A DNA stretch of 64,000 nucleotides from Burkholderia lata (lineage in GTDB: Bacteria > Pseudomonadota > Gammaproteobacteria > Burkholderiales > Burkholderiaceae): the NCBI RefSeq assembly GCF_902499335.1, contig NZ_CABVQK010000002.1, positions 682,001 to 746,000 of the forward strand, in the 5' to 3' direction. The translations under genes and the position numbers were made by a program. Of this stretch, positions 1 through 8,628 are shown piece by piece (position 1 is the stretch's first letter; each line of letters starts with the position of its first letter). The notes beneath the pieces were generated by a model, which was given only the letters and a program-made list of their open reading frames with translations, ran no database searches and was not told the origin of the DNA.

Positions 1-1
1 C

Positions 2-766
2 GGCATCGACCTGTCGGTCGGCTCGGTGCTCGCCGCCGCGGCCGTCGCGGCGCTGCTCGCGTCGACCATCCCGGGTTGGGGCTGGCTCGGCGTGCCGTTC
101 GCGCTCCTCGTCGGCCTCGTGTTCGGTGCGATCAACGGCGGCCTGATCTCGTTCCTGCGCCTGCCGCCGTTCATCGTCACGCTCGGTGCAATGACGGCCG
201 TGCGCGGCGTCGCACGCCTGATCGGCAACGACACGACCGTGTTCAATCCGCAATTGCCGTTCGCGTTCATCGGCAACGGCACGATCCTCGGCGTGCCGTG
301 GCTCGTCGTGATCGCGTGCGCGGTGATCGCGATCTCGTGGTTCATCCTGCGCCGCACGGTACTCGGGATGCGCATCTATTCGGTCGGCGGCAATCCGGAA
401 GCCGCCCGTCTGTCGGGCATCAACGTGCGGGCGATCCAGATGTTCGTGTATGCGGCGTCGGGCCTGCTCGCCGGCCTCGGCGCGGTGATGTCGGCCGCGC
501 GGCTCTATGCGGCCAACGGCCTGCAGCTCGGCCAGTCGTACGAACTCGATGCGATCGCCGCGGTGATCCTCGGCGGCACGAGTTTCGTCGGCGGCGTCGG
601 CTCGATCGTCGGCACGCTGATCGGTGCGCTAATCATCGCGGTGCTGACGAACGGCCTCGTGCTGCTCGGGGTATCCGACATCTGGCAGTACATCATCAAG
701 GGGCTCGTGATCATCGGCGCCGTCGCGCTCGACCGCTACCGCCAGCGCGATTCGGCGCGTACCTGA
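2..766 (+). CDS. Sugar ABC transporter permease, RbsC/FrcC type (5' truncated)
   Basis: Inner-membrane permease of a CUT2-type monosaccharide importer. The reading frame is open from base 2, so the start lies outside the window and 254 codons remain. Several long hydrophobic segments are visible, and the cytoplasmic loop GGNPEAARLSGI, typical of RbsC-like permeases, lies in the middle. A periplasmic binding protein follows 82 bp downstream and a PfkB sugar kinase after that, so this is a sugar uptake and phosphorylation operon. Ribose and fructose are both plausible substrates; the sequence does not settle which. Confidence 0.9.
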   Translation, partial: GIDLSVGSVLAAAAVAALLASTIPGWGWLGVPFALLVGLVFGAINGGLISFLRLPPFIVTLGAMTAVRGVARLIGNDTTVFNPQLPFAFIGNGTILGVPWLVVIACAVIAISWFILRRTVLGMRIYSVGGNPEAARLSGINVRAIQMFVYAASGLLAGLGAVMSAARLYAANGLQLGQSYELDAIAAVILGGTSFVGGVGSIVGTLIGALIIAVLTNGLVLLGVSDIWQYIIKGLVIIGAVALDRYRQRDSART

Positions 767-848
767 GCCCCTTCCCGTCCATTCAACCTTGCGGCGCAGG
801 CCGATCCCTGCGCCCGCTCGCCAAGCAACTTCACGGAGACACAACGAC

Positions 849-1793
849 ATGTTCAAGCACAAAGCCGCCCTGACCGCCGTCGCCTGCGCACTCGCCTTCG
901 GCGCTTCCGCCGCGCACGCGGCCGACAAGCCGCTCAAATCGATCGGCGTCACGGTCGGGTCGCTCGGCAACCCGTACTTCGTCACGATCGTCAAGGGCGC
1001 CGAGGCACGCGCCAAGCAGATCAACCCGAATGCGAAGGTCACGGCCGTGTCGGCCGACTACGACCTGAACAAGCAGTTCACGCAGATCGACAACTTCATC
1101 TCCGCGCACGTCGACATGATCCTGCTCAACGCAACCGATCCGAAGGCGATCGAGCCGGCGGTGAAGAAGGCGCAGGCGGCCGGCATCACGGTCGTCGCGG
1201 TCGACGTCGCAGCGGCCGGCGCGAACGCGACCGTGCAGACCAACAACGTGAAGGCCGGTGAACTGGCATGCGATTACATCGCGAAGAAACTCAACGGCAA
1301 GGGCAACGTGATCATCGAAAACGGCCCGCAGGTGTCGGCCGTGATCGATCGCGTCAACGGCTGCAAGACCGTGCTCGCGAAAAACGCCGGCATCAAGGTG
1401 CTGTCGAGCGACCAGGACGGCAAGGGCTCGCGTGAAGGCGGGATGAACGCGATGCAGGGCTACCTGACGCGCTTTCCGAAGCTCGATGCGGTGTTCACGA
1501 TCAACGACCCGCAGGCGATCGGCAGCGATCTCGCCGCGAAGCAGTTGAACCGCCCGGGCATCGTGATCACGTCGGTCGACGGTGCGCCCGATATCGAGGT
1601 CGCGCTCAAGTCGAATACGCTTGTGCAGGCGTCGTCGAGCCAGGACCCGTGGGCGATGGCGCAGCAGGCCGTCAACGTCGGCTACGGCATCATGAACGGC
1701 CAGAAGCCGGCCAACCCGATGATCCTGATCGAACCGACGCTCATCACGCGCGACAACGTGAAGACCTACAAGGGCTGGAGCTCGCCGCGCTGA
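849..1793 (+). CDS. Sugar ABC transporter periplasmic binding protein (RbsB-like)
   Basis: Periplasmic solute-binding protein of 314 aa, Peripla_BP_4 type. Residues 1-24 are a signal peptide ending AHA before ADKPL. The mature N-terminus (IGVTVGSLGNPYFVTIVKGAE) is the usual ribose/galactose-binder opening, and later segments TINDPQAIGSD and ITSVDGAPD match the hinge regions of the family. The ATG was chosen because an upstream in-frame extension lacks a signal peptide, while GGAGAC lies about 9 bases before this ATG. It delivers sugar to the permease just upstream. Specificity (ribose, fructose or another monosaccharide) is not determined. Confidence 0.9.
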   Translation: MFKHKAALTAVACALAFGASAAHAADKPLKSIGVTVGSLGNPYFVTIVKGAEARAKQINPNAKVTAVSADYDLNKQFTQIDNFISAHVDMILLNATDPKAIEPAVKKAQAAGITVVAVDVAAAGANATVQTNNVKAGELACDYIAKKLNGKGNVIIENGPQVSAVIDRVNGCKTVLAKNAGIKVLSSDQDGKGSREGGMNAMQGYLTRFPKLDAVFTINDPQAIGSDLAAKQLNRPGIVITSVDGAPDIEVALKSNTLVQASSSQDPWAMAQQAVNVGYGIMNGQKPANPMILIEPTLITRDNVKTYKGWSSPR

Positions 1794-1924
1794 TCGCGCC
1801 GCCCGTCCGCCCGCACGACCGGGCAGTGCCGGGCCGCGTCGCAACGTGCGACGGCCCGCCCTGCCCACCCTTTCATATCAACCGCTGCATGGCCGCGCAC
1901 AACGCCGCGGCACAAGGTTTCGAC

Positions 1925-2860
1925 ATGACGACGACGTTTCCCCGCCTGATCGTATTCGGCGAAGCATTGACCGACTTCATCCGCGACGACGCGCAGCACT
2001 GGCACAGCGTCGCCGGCGGCTCATGCTGGAACGTCGCGCGCGTCGGTGCGCGGCTCGGCGTGCCGACGGCCTTCGCCGGCACGGTCAGCCGCGATACCTT
2101 CGGCGACGAGCTGATGCGCAAGAGCGCCGACGCGGGGCTCGACCTGCGCTTCATCCGGCAGGTCGATCGCGCGCCGCTGCTCGCGATGGTCGTGTCGAAG
2201 CAGCCGCCCCACTATTTCTTCATCGGCGAGAACAGCGCCGATCTCGCGTTCGATCCGGCGGACCTGCCCGCCGGCGCACTCGACGCGGCCGAGATCGTGC
2301 ACGTCGGGTCGCTCGGCGTCGTGCGCGAGCCGCTCGCGGCACGCCTGATCGAAGTGGCGCAAGCCGCGCGGGCGGCCGGCAAGCGGATCTCGTTCGACCC
2401 GAACTTCCGTGCGCCGATGGCCGCGCCGTCGTATCGCGACACGCTGCGCCGGCTGGCCGGGCTCGCCGACTGGATCAAGGTGTCCGACGAGGATCTGCGC
2501 GGGCTGTTTCCCGAACTCGATGAAGCCGCCGCACTCGCGCAACTGCGCGCATGGGCACCCGACGCGACGATGCTCGTCACGCGCGGCGCCGCCGGCATGC
2601 AGCTCCTGCATCGCGATACCGTGCTGTTCCAGCCCGCGTTCCCGACCGAGGTTGCCGATACCGTCGGCTGTGGCGATGCGAGCATCGGCGGCTGGCTCGC
2701 GAGCCAGCTCACGCGCCCCGATGCATCGGCCGCCGAGCATCTGCGCTACGCAGCCGCCTGTGCGGCGGTCGCCTGTGCACACGCAGGCGCCTATGCGCCG
2801 ACGGCGGACGAAGTGACCGACATGATCGATCGCTCAGCCGACGCCGTGGTTTCGCAATAA
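1925..2860 (+). CDS. PfkB-family carbohydrate kinase (fructokinase/ribokinase-like)
   Basis: Cytoplasmic sugar kinase of 311 aa. It opens with RLIVFGEALTDFI and GGSCWNVA (residues 31-38), the substrate-binding start of PfkB kinases. The second signature is DTVGCGDASIGG at residues 245-256, with Asp251 the predicted catalytic base. The usual DTxGAGD has Cys in place of Ala here. Its position directly after an ABC sugar importer suggests it phosphorylates the imported sugar; fructose is the commonest substrate for this arrangement, but that is inference. It converges on the SulP gene. Confidence 0.88.
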   Translation: MTTTFPRLIVFGEALTDFIRDDAQHWHSVAGGSCWNVARVGARLGVPTAFAGTVSRDTFGDELMRKSADAGLDLRFIRQVDRAPLLAMVVSKQPPHYFFIGENSADLAFDPADLPAGALDAAEIVHVGSLGVVREPLAARLIEVAQAARAAGKRISFDPNFRAPMAAPSYRDTLRRLAGLADWIKVSDEDLRGLFPELDEAAALAQLRAWAPDATMLVTRGAAGMQLLHRDTVLFQPAFPTEVADTVGCGDASIGGWLASQLTRPDASAAEHLRYAAACAAVACAHAGAYAPTADEVTDMIDRSADAVVSQ

Positions 2861-2889
2861 CACGCGCCGGCGCGGCGCCCCCCGCACCG

Positions 2890-4620
2890 TCAAGCGGCGG
2901 TCGTTCCGCCGCTGCCGTCCGGCGGCATCCCGGCCTGCAGCAGTTGCAGGCTCTCGTCGACGCTCAGCTCGGACATCGCGTCGTCATGCAGCGTATCGTC
3001 GGCCGCGCGGCGCAACGCATGCAGCGCGTGCACCTTGAGCCGCACGATCGCGAACTGCAACCCGCGCGCCGTGCATTCGGCGGCGAACGTGCGCAACGAT
3101 TCGATCGTCGTGCTGTCGACATCCGGCGTTTCCTCGAGGCTCAGCATCACGGTATGCGCGTCCGGCGCGGCCTTCATCAGCGCACGCACGCGGTTCAGCA
3201 TCCGGTCCGCATTCGCGAAGAACAGTTGCGCCTCGGGCCGCACGATCAGCACGCCCGGCACCGGCTTCGCGTCGGCATGGCTCGCCACGTCGACGAAATC
3301 GTGACTGTCGCGCAGCCTGCCGAGCACGCTGACGTTCGGCTCGGACAGCTTGCGCAGCGTCAGCAGCAGGCTCACGCCGATGGCCGCGAGCAGCCCGTGC
3401 AGCACGCCGAGCACGAGCACCGCGAGCAGCGCGGCGATCACGACGAGCCGGTCGCGATGCCAGGCCCAGTACGGCCGGAAGACGGACGGATGCAGCGAGT
3501 GGCTGACCGCGAAGATCACGATCGCCGCGAGCACGGGTTCCGGCGTGCGCGCAAGCTGCGGCAGCAGCAGCCAGACGATCAGCGCGACCACGCCCGCTGC
3601 CCACAGGCCGGCAAAGCGCGACTGCGCGCCAGCCGCTTCGTTCGCCGACGTCGCCGAATAGCCCGCACCGACCGGCATCCCGTGCAGCAGGCCCGACACG
3701 AGATTCGCGCAACCGAGCGCGACGAGGTCGCGATTCGGCGACACGCTGTCGCCATGTTTCAGCGCGAAGTTGCGGATCGATCCGTACGATTCCGCGTACA
3801 GGATCAGCATCAGTGCGAATGCAAGCTCGATGGTCTGCATCCACGCATTGCGGTCGAGGGTCGGCAGGCCGAACTCGATATGCTTGAAATCGATATGGCC
3901 GACGATCGCGATCCCGTATCGCTGCCAGTCGATCGCATAGCCGGCCGCGATCGACAGCACGATCACGACGAGCGTCGCGGGTACGCGCGAGCTCCGCCCG
4001 AGCACGAACAGCAATGCCAGTGCGGTCGCGCCGACCACCGCGCTCGCGAGATTCGCATGAGGCGCGCCCGTGACGATATCGAGCACGACATGCGGCGCGT
4101 CGCTGTGCTGCACGGAAATCGCGAGAATCTTCGGCAACTGCTTGATGACGATCGTCAGTGCGAGGCCGAACGTGAAGCCGCGCAGCACCGGCCGCGCGAC
4201 GAAATCCGACATGCCGCCGAGCCGCGCGGCGCCCGCCAGGATGAACAGCACGCCCGTCATCGCGACGAGCGCCGCCGCGAGCGCGAGCTGCGCGGCAAGC
4301 GCCATCCCCGACTCCGCGAGCACGGTCGCCGCGAGCACGGCGGCCGACGACGACGTCGACGACACGATCGCGAAGCGGCTGCTGCCGGTGAGCGCATAGA
4401 CGACGAGCCCCGACAGCAACGCGATGAGACCGGCCTGCGGCGGCAGGTTGGCCAGCCCCGCGTACGCGACCGCCTCGGGTATCAGCAGGCCCGCGATCGA
4501 CAGGCCGGCCAGCGCATCGAGGCCGATGCGTCGCTTGGGCGGCGGCGAGGCCGCGTCGAGCACGGCGAAATGGTCGGCATGCTGCGGGCCGGCATCCGGG
4601 CGGATCGGGGCGGTCGTCAT
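2890..4620 (-). CDS. SulP-family anion transporter with C-terminal STAS domain
   Basis: Inner-membrane anion transporter of 576 aa. The N-terminal half has the Sulfate_transp signature (LAGLSIAGLLIPEAVAYAGLA, here split as seen around residues 38-58) followed by about ten to twelve hydrophobic segments. The last ~130 residues form a soluble STAS domain (VLIVRPEAQLFFANADRMLN onward). The ATG at 4620 was preferred over an upstream extension that would run into the neighbouring gene and carries no recognisable sequence. It starts 8 bp after the ParB-like gene, so the two are probably co-transcribed. The substrate could be sulfate, bicarbonate or a dicarboxylate. Confidence 0.88.
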   Translation of the reverse strand: MTTAPIRPDAGPQHADHFAVLDAASPPPKRRIGLDALAGLSIAGLLIPEAVAYAGLANLPPQAGLIALLSGLVVYALTGSSRFAIVSSTSSSAAVLAATVLAESGMALAAQLALAAALVAMTGVLFILAGAARLGGMSDFVARPVLRGFTFGLALTIVIKQLPKILAISVQHSDAPHVVLDIVTGAPHANLASAVVGATALALLFVLGRSSRVPATLVVIVLSIAAGYAIDWQRYGIAIVGHIDFKHIEFGLPTLDRNAWMQTIELAFALMLILYAESYGSIRNFALKHGDSVSPNRDLVALGCANLVSGLLHGMPVGAGYSATSANEAAGAQSRFAGLWAAGVVALIVWLLLPQLARTPEPVLAAIVIFAVSHSLHPSVFRPYWAWHRDRLVVIAALLAVLVLGVLHGLLAAIGVSLLLTLRKLSEPNVSVLGRLRDSHDFVDVASHADAKPVPGVLIVRPEAQLFFANADRMLNRVRALMKAAPDAHTVMLSLEETPDVDSTTIESLRTFAAECTARGLQFAIVRLKVHALHALRRAADDTLHDDAMSELSVDESLQLLQAGMPPDGSGGTTAA

Positions 4621-4627
4621 GACGGCG

Positions 4628-5254
4628 TCAGGGCTTGACGGCGATGACGCCCGACCAGCCGGGCAGATAGCGTGCATCCTGCTCATGCGCGCGATGCAGT
4701 GCGACGTCGAGCGCCTTCGCGAAGTTCTTGCGGATCTGGTCGAGCGACACGTGCTGGCGCAAGTAATCGGCCCACAGGAATTCGCTGAACGGCGTCGCGT
4801 CCTTCGCATAGCCGCCCGCCGTGCGCAGCTCGCCTGCCAGGCTGCGGTACGGATCGTCCACGAGCCCCGTCAGCACCTTCGGCAGATTCGCGTAGTCGCG
4901 ACGCGTACCGTCCGCGCCGAACGGATGCACCCACTGGTTGTGTTCCATCATCCGCCAGAAGATCGTGTCGTCGAGCCACGACAGATCCTTCAGCAGCATC
5001 GCGTTCACGCGCGTCTCCCCTTCCTCGATCAGCGCGAGGCCAAGGTGGTGGTGATCGGTGATGTAGTGCAGCCCGTCCGGGCCGAGCACGGCCGGGAACC
5101 AGTGCGACTCGATCGCGGCCTTGCGCGCGCGCTTGCTGAGCCCCTTCCAGTGCTTGCGCTTCGCCTTGACTTCGCGATAGCCGACCGTCATCTGCGTGGG
5201 ACGCAGTTGTTCCAGCTTGACGGGAATCAGATGAACATCGTTGCCGAGAGCCAT
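4628..5254 (-). CDS. ParB-like nuclease-domain protein (ParBc_2 type)
   Basis: A 208-aa soluble protein. The segment LEQLRPTQMTVGYREVKAKR followed by YITDHHHLGLAL resembles the ParB/sulfiredoxin fold family Pfam calls ParBc_2 (DUF). The DHHH cluster is the best candidate active or metal site. There is no helix-turn-helix or parS-binding region as in true ParB, so a chromosome-partition role is unlikely. It precedes the SulP gene by 8 bp. The biochemical function of this family is unknown; a link with anion transport is suggested only by the gene pair. Confidence 0.7.
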   Translation of the reverse strand: MALGNDVHLIPVKLEQLRPTQMTVGYREVKAKRKHWKGLSKRARKAAIESHWFPAVLGPDGLHYITDHHHLGLALIEEGETRVNAMLLKDLSWLDDTIFWRMMEHNQWVHPFGADGTRRDYANLPKVLTGLVDDPYRSLAGELRTAGGYAKDATPFSEFLWADYLRQHVSLDQIRKNFAKALDVALHRAHEQDARYLPGWSGVIAVKP

Positions 5255-5390
5255 GGTCGTACCCCATGTTGCGAAATTCCGGCAACGATACTCCTGATCA
5301 CGCGAGCCGTTAATACGTCATGACCTCGATACGCATCCGGTTGACGATCTCTGACAACCGCCCAACGGCCTGCGCACGCTCGACGCCGCG

Positions 5391-5933
5391 CTACGCGCGC
5401 AGATCGTTGCGTTCGAGACGATGTCGAATGTAAGGAATGCCATCGTGCACGACGCTCACGCGACGCATCCCGAGCTTGCGCGCGACGTTCAGCGAGCCGC
5501 CGTTGGCCTCCGCGATATCGGCGATCACGCGCGGCAGGCGCACGGTGTCGAAGGCGTGACGCACGACGGCCGCCGCGGCCTCGCTCGCGATGCCACGCCC
5601 CCAGGTCGAACGAACCAGCCGCCAGCCGATCTCGATGTCGTGCGCGCCGTCCACATAATCGGGAATCAGCAGGATCCAGCCGATGAACGCATCGGGCGCG
5701 GCCTTCTCGAAGATCGACCAGTAGCCGAGTCCCGGCGGATAGTCGCACGTGATCCGGTGCGTGACGAAGCGCCGGTGCTCGACGGGATCGTGCCACGGGC
5801 CCGCGATGTGCCGCGTGACCTCGGGATCGCGATCCATCGCGAGGCACGCGTCGAGATCGGCGAGCACGCGCGGACGCAGCCACAGCCGGGCGGTTTCGAG
5901 CACGGGCAGCGTGGCGGCGGAACGTTCGGTCAT
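5391..5933 (-). CDS. GNAT-family N-acetyltransferase (RimJ/RimL-like)
   Basis: A 180-aa acetyltransferase of the Acetyltransf_3 group. It begins LETARLWLRPRVLADLDA, the usual opening of RimJ/RimL-like enzymes, and contains the acetyl-CoA loop region LVRSTWGRGIASEAAAAVV. The later ANGGSLNVARKLGM is also typical (NxxSxxvxeKlGf). The start at 5933 was chosen over a longer upstream reading because AGGAG sits about 6 bases before this ATG. The substrate (protein N-terminus or small molecule) cannot be told. It is a single gene, divergent from the MFS transporter. Confidence 0.85.
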   Translation of the reverse strand: MTERSAATLPVLETARLWLRPRVLADLDACLAMDRDPEVTRHIAGPWHDPVEHRRFVTHRITCDYPPGLGYWSIFEKAAPDAFIGWILLIPDYVDGAHDIEIGWRLVRSTWGRGIASEAAAAVVRHAFDTVRLPRVIADIAEANGGSLNVARKLGMRRVSVVHDGIPYIRHRLERNDLRA

Positions 5934-6214
5934 CTGGACTCCTGATTCGGTGACGATGCGCATCGAGCATATTACAAAACAACTACAAACAGCCTTCCGG
6001 AATGATACAGATGCCCGTCGCCGGTTTCGCGCGACGCCGTTTCCATTTCCGAAACAGTTCATTTCCTAGGGATTATTCCCGATTCGACGGTATCGCGCCC
6101 CACATCGCCCGGCGCCGCGGCCTACACTCGATCAATGCCCCCGCACCGCGCGCAAGCCGGGCCGGCATCCGCATGCACATCGTAAGCGCGCAAGCCAACG
6201 AGGAGACCTCGGAC

Positions 6215-7435
6215 ATGAGCTGGACCCGCGAACAACGCAACGTCACGATCGCCGCCTACCTGGGCTGGACACTCGATGCGTTCGATTTCTTCCTGATGGT
6301 CTTCGTGCTGAAGGACATCGCCGCCGAATTCGGGTCGACGATCCCTGCCGTCGCGTTCGCGCTCACACTGACGCTTGCAATGCGCCCGCTCGGCGCGCTG
6401 ATCTTCGGCCGGCTCGCCGATCGCTTCGGCCGCCGCCCGACGCTGATGGTCAACATCGCGTGCTACTCGCTGCTCGAACTCGCGTCGGGTTTCGCGCCGA
6501 GCCTGACCGCGCTGCTCGTGCTGCGCGCATTGTTCGGCGTCGCGATGGGCGGCGAATGGGGTGTCGGCTCCGCGCTGACGATGGAAACGGTGCCGACCCA
6601 TGCGCGCGGCTTCGTGTCGGGGCTGCTGCAGGCCGGCTATCCGAGCGGCTACCTGCTCGCGTCCGTCGTGTTCGGCCTGTTCTACCAGTACATCGGCTGG
6701 CGCGGAATGTTCATGGTCGGCGTGCTGCCCGCGCTGCTCGTGCTGTACGTGCGCGCGCACGTGCCCGAATCGCCGGCGTGGAAGCAGATGGAGAAGCGCC
6801 CGCGCCCGAGCCTCGGCACCACGCTGCAGCAGAACTGGAAGCTCACGATCTACGCGATCGTGCTGATGACCGCGTTCAACTTCTTCTCGCACGGCACGCA
6901 GGATCTCTATCCGACGTTCCTGCGCGAACAGCATCACTTCGATCCGCATACCGTGTCGTGGATCACGATCGTGCTGAACATCGGTGCCATCGTCGGCGGC
7001 CTGTCGTTCGGCGCGATCTCCGAGCGGATCGGCCGGCGCCGTGCCGTCTTCATCGCGGCGTTGATCGCCCTGCCCGTGCTGCCGCTGTGGGCGTTCTCGA
7101 GCGGCCCGGTCGCCCTCGCCGCGGGTGCGTTCCTGATGCAGATCTCGGTGCAGGGTGCATGGGGCGTGATCCCGGTTCACCTGAACGAAATCTCGCCCGA
7201 CGAGATCCGCGCGACTTTCCCCGGCGTCGTCTACCAGCTCGGCAACCTGCTCGCATCGGGCAACGCGACGATGCAGGCCTCGCTCGCCGTTTCGCACAAC
7301 AACAATTACAGCTTCGCGCTCGCGCTCGTGGCCGGCATCGTCGCCGTCGTGATCGCCGTGTTGATCCTGTTCAGCCGCGAGCGGCGCGGCATCGACATGA
7401 CGCAATCGGTCAATACGCGTAGCACGGTCGGCTGA
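6215..7435 (+). CDS. MFS transporter (sialate:H+ symporter / MhpT-like group)
   Basis: A 406-aa major facilitator with about 12 membrane segments. TM1 reads YLGWTLDAFDFFLMVFVL, with two Asp residues (21 and 24) typical of the organic-acid branch of the superfamily. The loop 2-3 motif GRLADRFGRR is at residues 65-74, and LIFGRLAD and RALFGVAMGGEWGVG match lactate/sialate/aromatic-acid porters. AGGAGA about 8 bases upstream supports this start. No enzyme gene is adjacent, so the substrate is open. A GC-rich hairpin follows the stop. Confidence 0.85.
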   Translation: MSWTREQRNVTIAAYLGWTLDAFDFFLMVFVLKDIAAEFGSTIPAVAFALTLTLAMRPLGALIFGRLADRFGRRPTLMVNIACYSLLELASGFAPSLTALLVLRALFGVAMGGEWGVGSALTMETVPTHARGFVSGLLQAGYPSGYLLASVVFGLFYQYIGWRGMFMVGVLPALLVLYVRAHVPESPAWKQMEKRPRPSLGTTLQQNWKLTIYAIVLMTAFNFFSHGTQDLYPTFLREQHHFDPHTVSWITIVLNIGAIVGGLSFGAISERIGRRRAVFIAALIALPVLPLWAFSSGPVALAAGAFLMQISVQGAWGVIPVHLNEISPDEIRATFPGVVYQLGNLLASGNATMQASLAVSHNNNYSFALALVAGIVAVVIAVLILFSRERRGIDMTQSVNTRSTVG

Positions 7436-7461
7436 ACCCGCGCATTGCCGCACTGCATCAT

Positions 7462-7494
7462 CGCGCGTGCCCCGTCCTGTCGAGGGCACGCGCG
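7462..7494 (+). terminator. Hairpin after MFS gene, possible terminator
   Basis: A perfect 11-bp inverted repeat (CGCGCGTGCCC and its complement) with an 11-base loop, 26 bp after the MFS stop. The T tract that follows (ATACTTTCC) is weak, so it may be an inefficient terminator or an RNA-stabilising stem. Confidence 0.5.
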
Positions 7495-7588
7495 ATACTT
7501 TCCGCATTCGCACATCGAACTAGAGGAATTTATCCAGATTCCCCGCTTGCCCGCTCCGTCCGCGATTTTTTATCTTAATAAAAACGAC

Positions 7589-7607
7589 TGTTTGAATCAG
7601 ACAAACA
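7589..7607. promoter_or_regulatory. Inverted repeat upstream of the TetR gene, candidate operator
   Basis: TGTTTGAATCAGACAAACA: 6-bp perfect arms (TGTTTG/CAAACA) around a 7-base centre, in an AT-rich stretch 44 bp before the regulator's start. It is placed as expected for an autoregulatory TetR-family operator. PsrA boxes in Pseudomonas also use GTTTG/CAAAC half-sites, but with different polarity and spacing, so the match is only suggestive. Confidence 0.45.
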
Positions 7608-7650
7608 AATCACCAGTTCGCGGCCGGGCAACCGGCATGGGAGGCGGGAC

Positions 7651-8472
7651 ATGGCAGTAAGTCAGGAGGGACGGCCATCCGCGGGACGGCCGTCCGGGGC
7701 GCGGTCATCCGGCACTCGGCAGACCGGCGGGACGAAGGCACGCATCCTCGATGCGGCCGAGGATCTGTTCATCGAGCATGGCTTCGAGGCGATGTCGATG
7801 CGCCAGATTACTTCGCGCGCGGCGGTCAACCTCGCCGCGGTCAACTACCACTTCGGCAGCAAGGAAGCGCTGATCCACGCGATGCTGTCGCGCCGGCTCG
7901 ACCAGCTCAACCAGGAACGCCTCGGCATCCTCGACCGCTTCGATGCGCAACTCGGCACCCACATCACCTGCGAGCACGTGCTCGGCGCGATGTTCATCCC
8001 CGCGCTGAAGGCATCGCGCAATCCCGAACGCGGCGGGCCCGGGTTCCTGCGGCTGATCGGCCGTGCGTACACCGATCCGTCGCCGTTCGTGCGCAACTTC
8101 CTGACCGCGCACTACGCGAGCGTCGCGGGCCGCTTCTTCGACGCGTTCCAGCGCGCCTTGCCGCACCTGCCGCGCACGGAGCTCGGCTGGCGGCTGCACT
8201 TCGCGATCGGCGCGCTGTCCGGCGCGCTCGCGGGCGCCGAAACGGAAAGCCTGATCGACGAGTTTTCGCAGGGCCGCACGATGAACGACGTGCAGATGAT
8301 CGCGCGCCTGTCGTCGCTGATCGTCGCCGCGCTGAAGGCGCCGATGCCCGACAGCGCGCAACTGTCGATCTTCGCGGCCGTGCTCGACGATGCAGGCGCA
8401 AGCGAAGCATTCGGGCTGCCGCAGTCGGGTGCGACCACCGCCGATACGGCGACGCTGCATTCCACGAACTGA
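7651..8472 (+). CDS. TetR/AcrR regulator, PsrA-like
   Basis: A 273-aa DNA-binding regulator. After a Gly/Ser/Arg-rich N-terminal tail (residues 1-28), the TetR helix-turn-helix runs from about 30 to 77 (RILDAAEDLF, then RQITSRAAVNLAAVNYHFGSK). This block closely resembles Pseudomonas PsrA, a fatty-acid-responsive regulator, and the C-terminal half (ELGWRLHFAIGALS) fits the same family. The gene precedes fadD by 156 bp. I infer it senses long-chain acyl ligands and controls fadD and itself. The start is supported by an upstream GGGAGG-rich region, though a start within the tail cannot be excluded. Confidence 0.88.
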   Translation: MAVSQEGRPSAGRPSGARSSGTRQTGGTKARILDAAEDLFIEHGFEAMSMRQITSRAAVNLAAVNYHFGSKEALIHAMLSRRLDQLNQERLGILDRFDAQLGTHITCEHVLGAMFIPALKASRNPERGGPGFLRLIGRAYTDPSPFVRNFLTAHYASVAGRFFDAFQRALPHLPRTELGWRLHFAIGALSGALAGAETESLIDEFSQGRTMNDVQMIARLSSLIVAALKAPMPDSAQLSIFAAVLDDAGASEAFGLPQSGATTADTATLHSTN

Positions 8473-8628
8473 GCGCGCGAGGCCACGCGCGGCTTCCTGT
8501 TCACGATTTGATTGAAACGCGCGGTCATGCGGAGCGTCGAGGCGCCCCGTCGATCGACCGTGCGGCACGGGGCACGGGCCGGCGCTGAAGCGCCCGCCCT
8601 CGCCGAGAGCAAACACCGGAGACACGTC

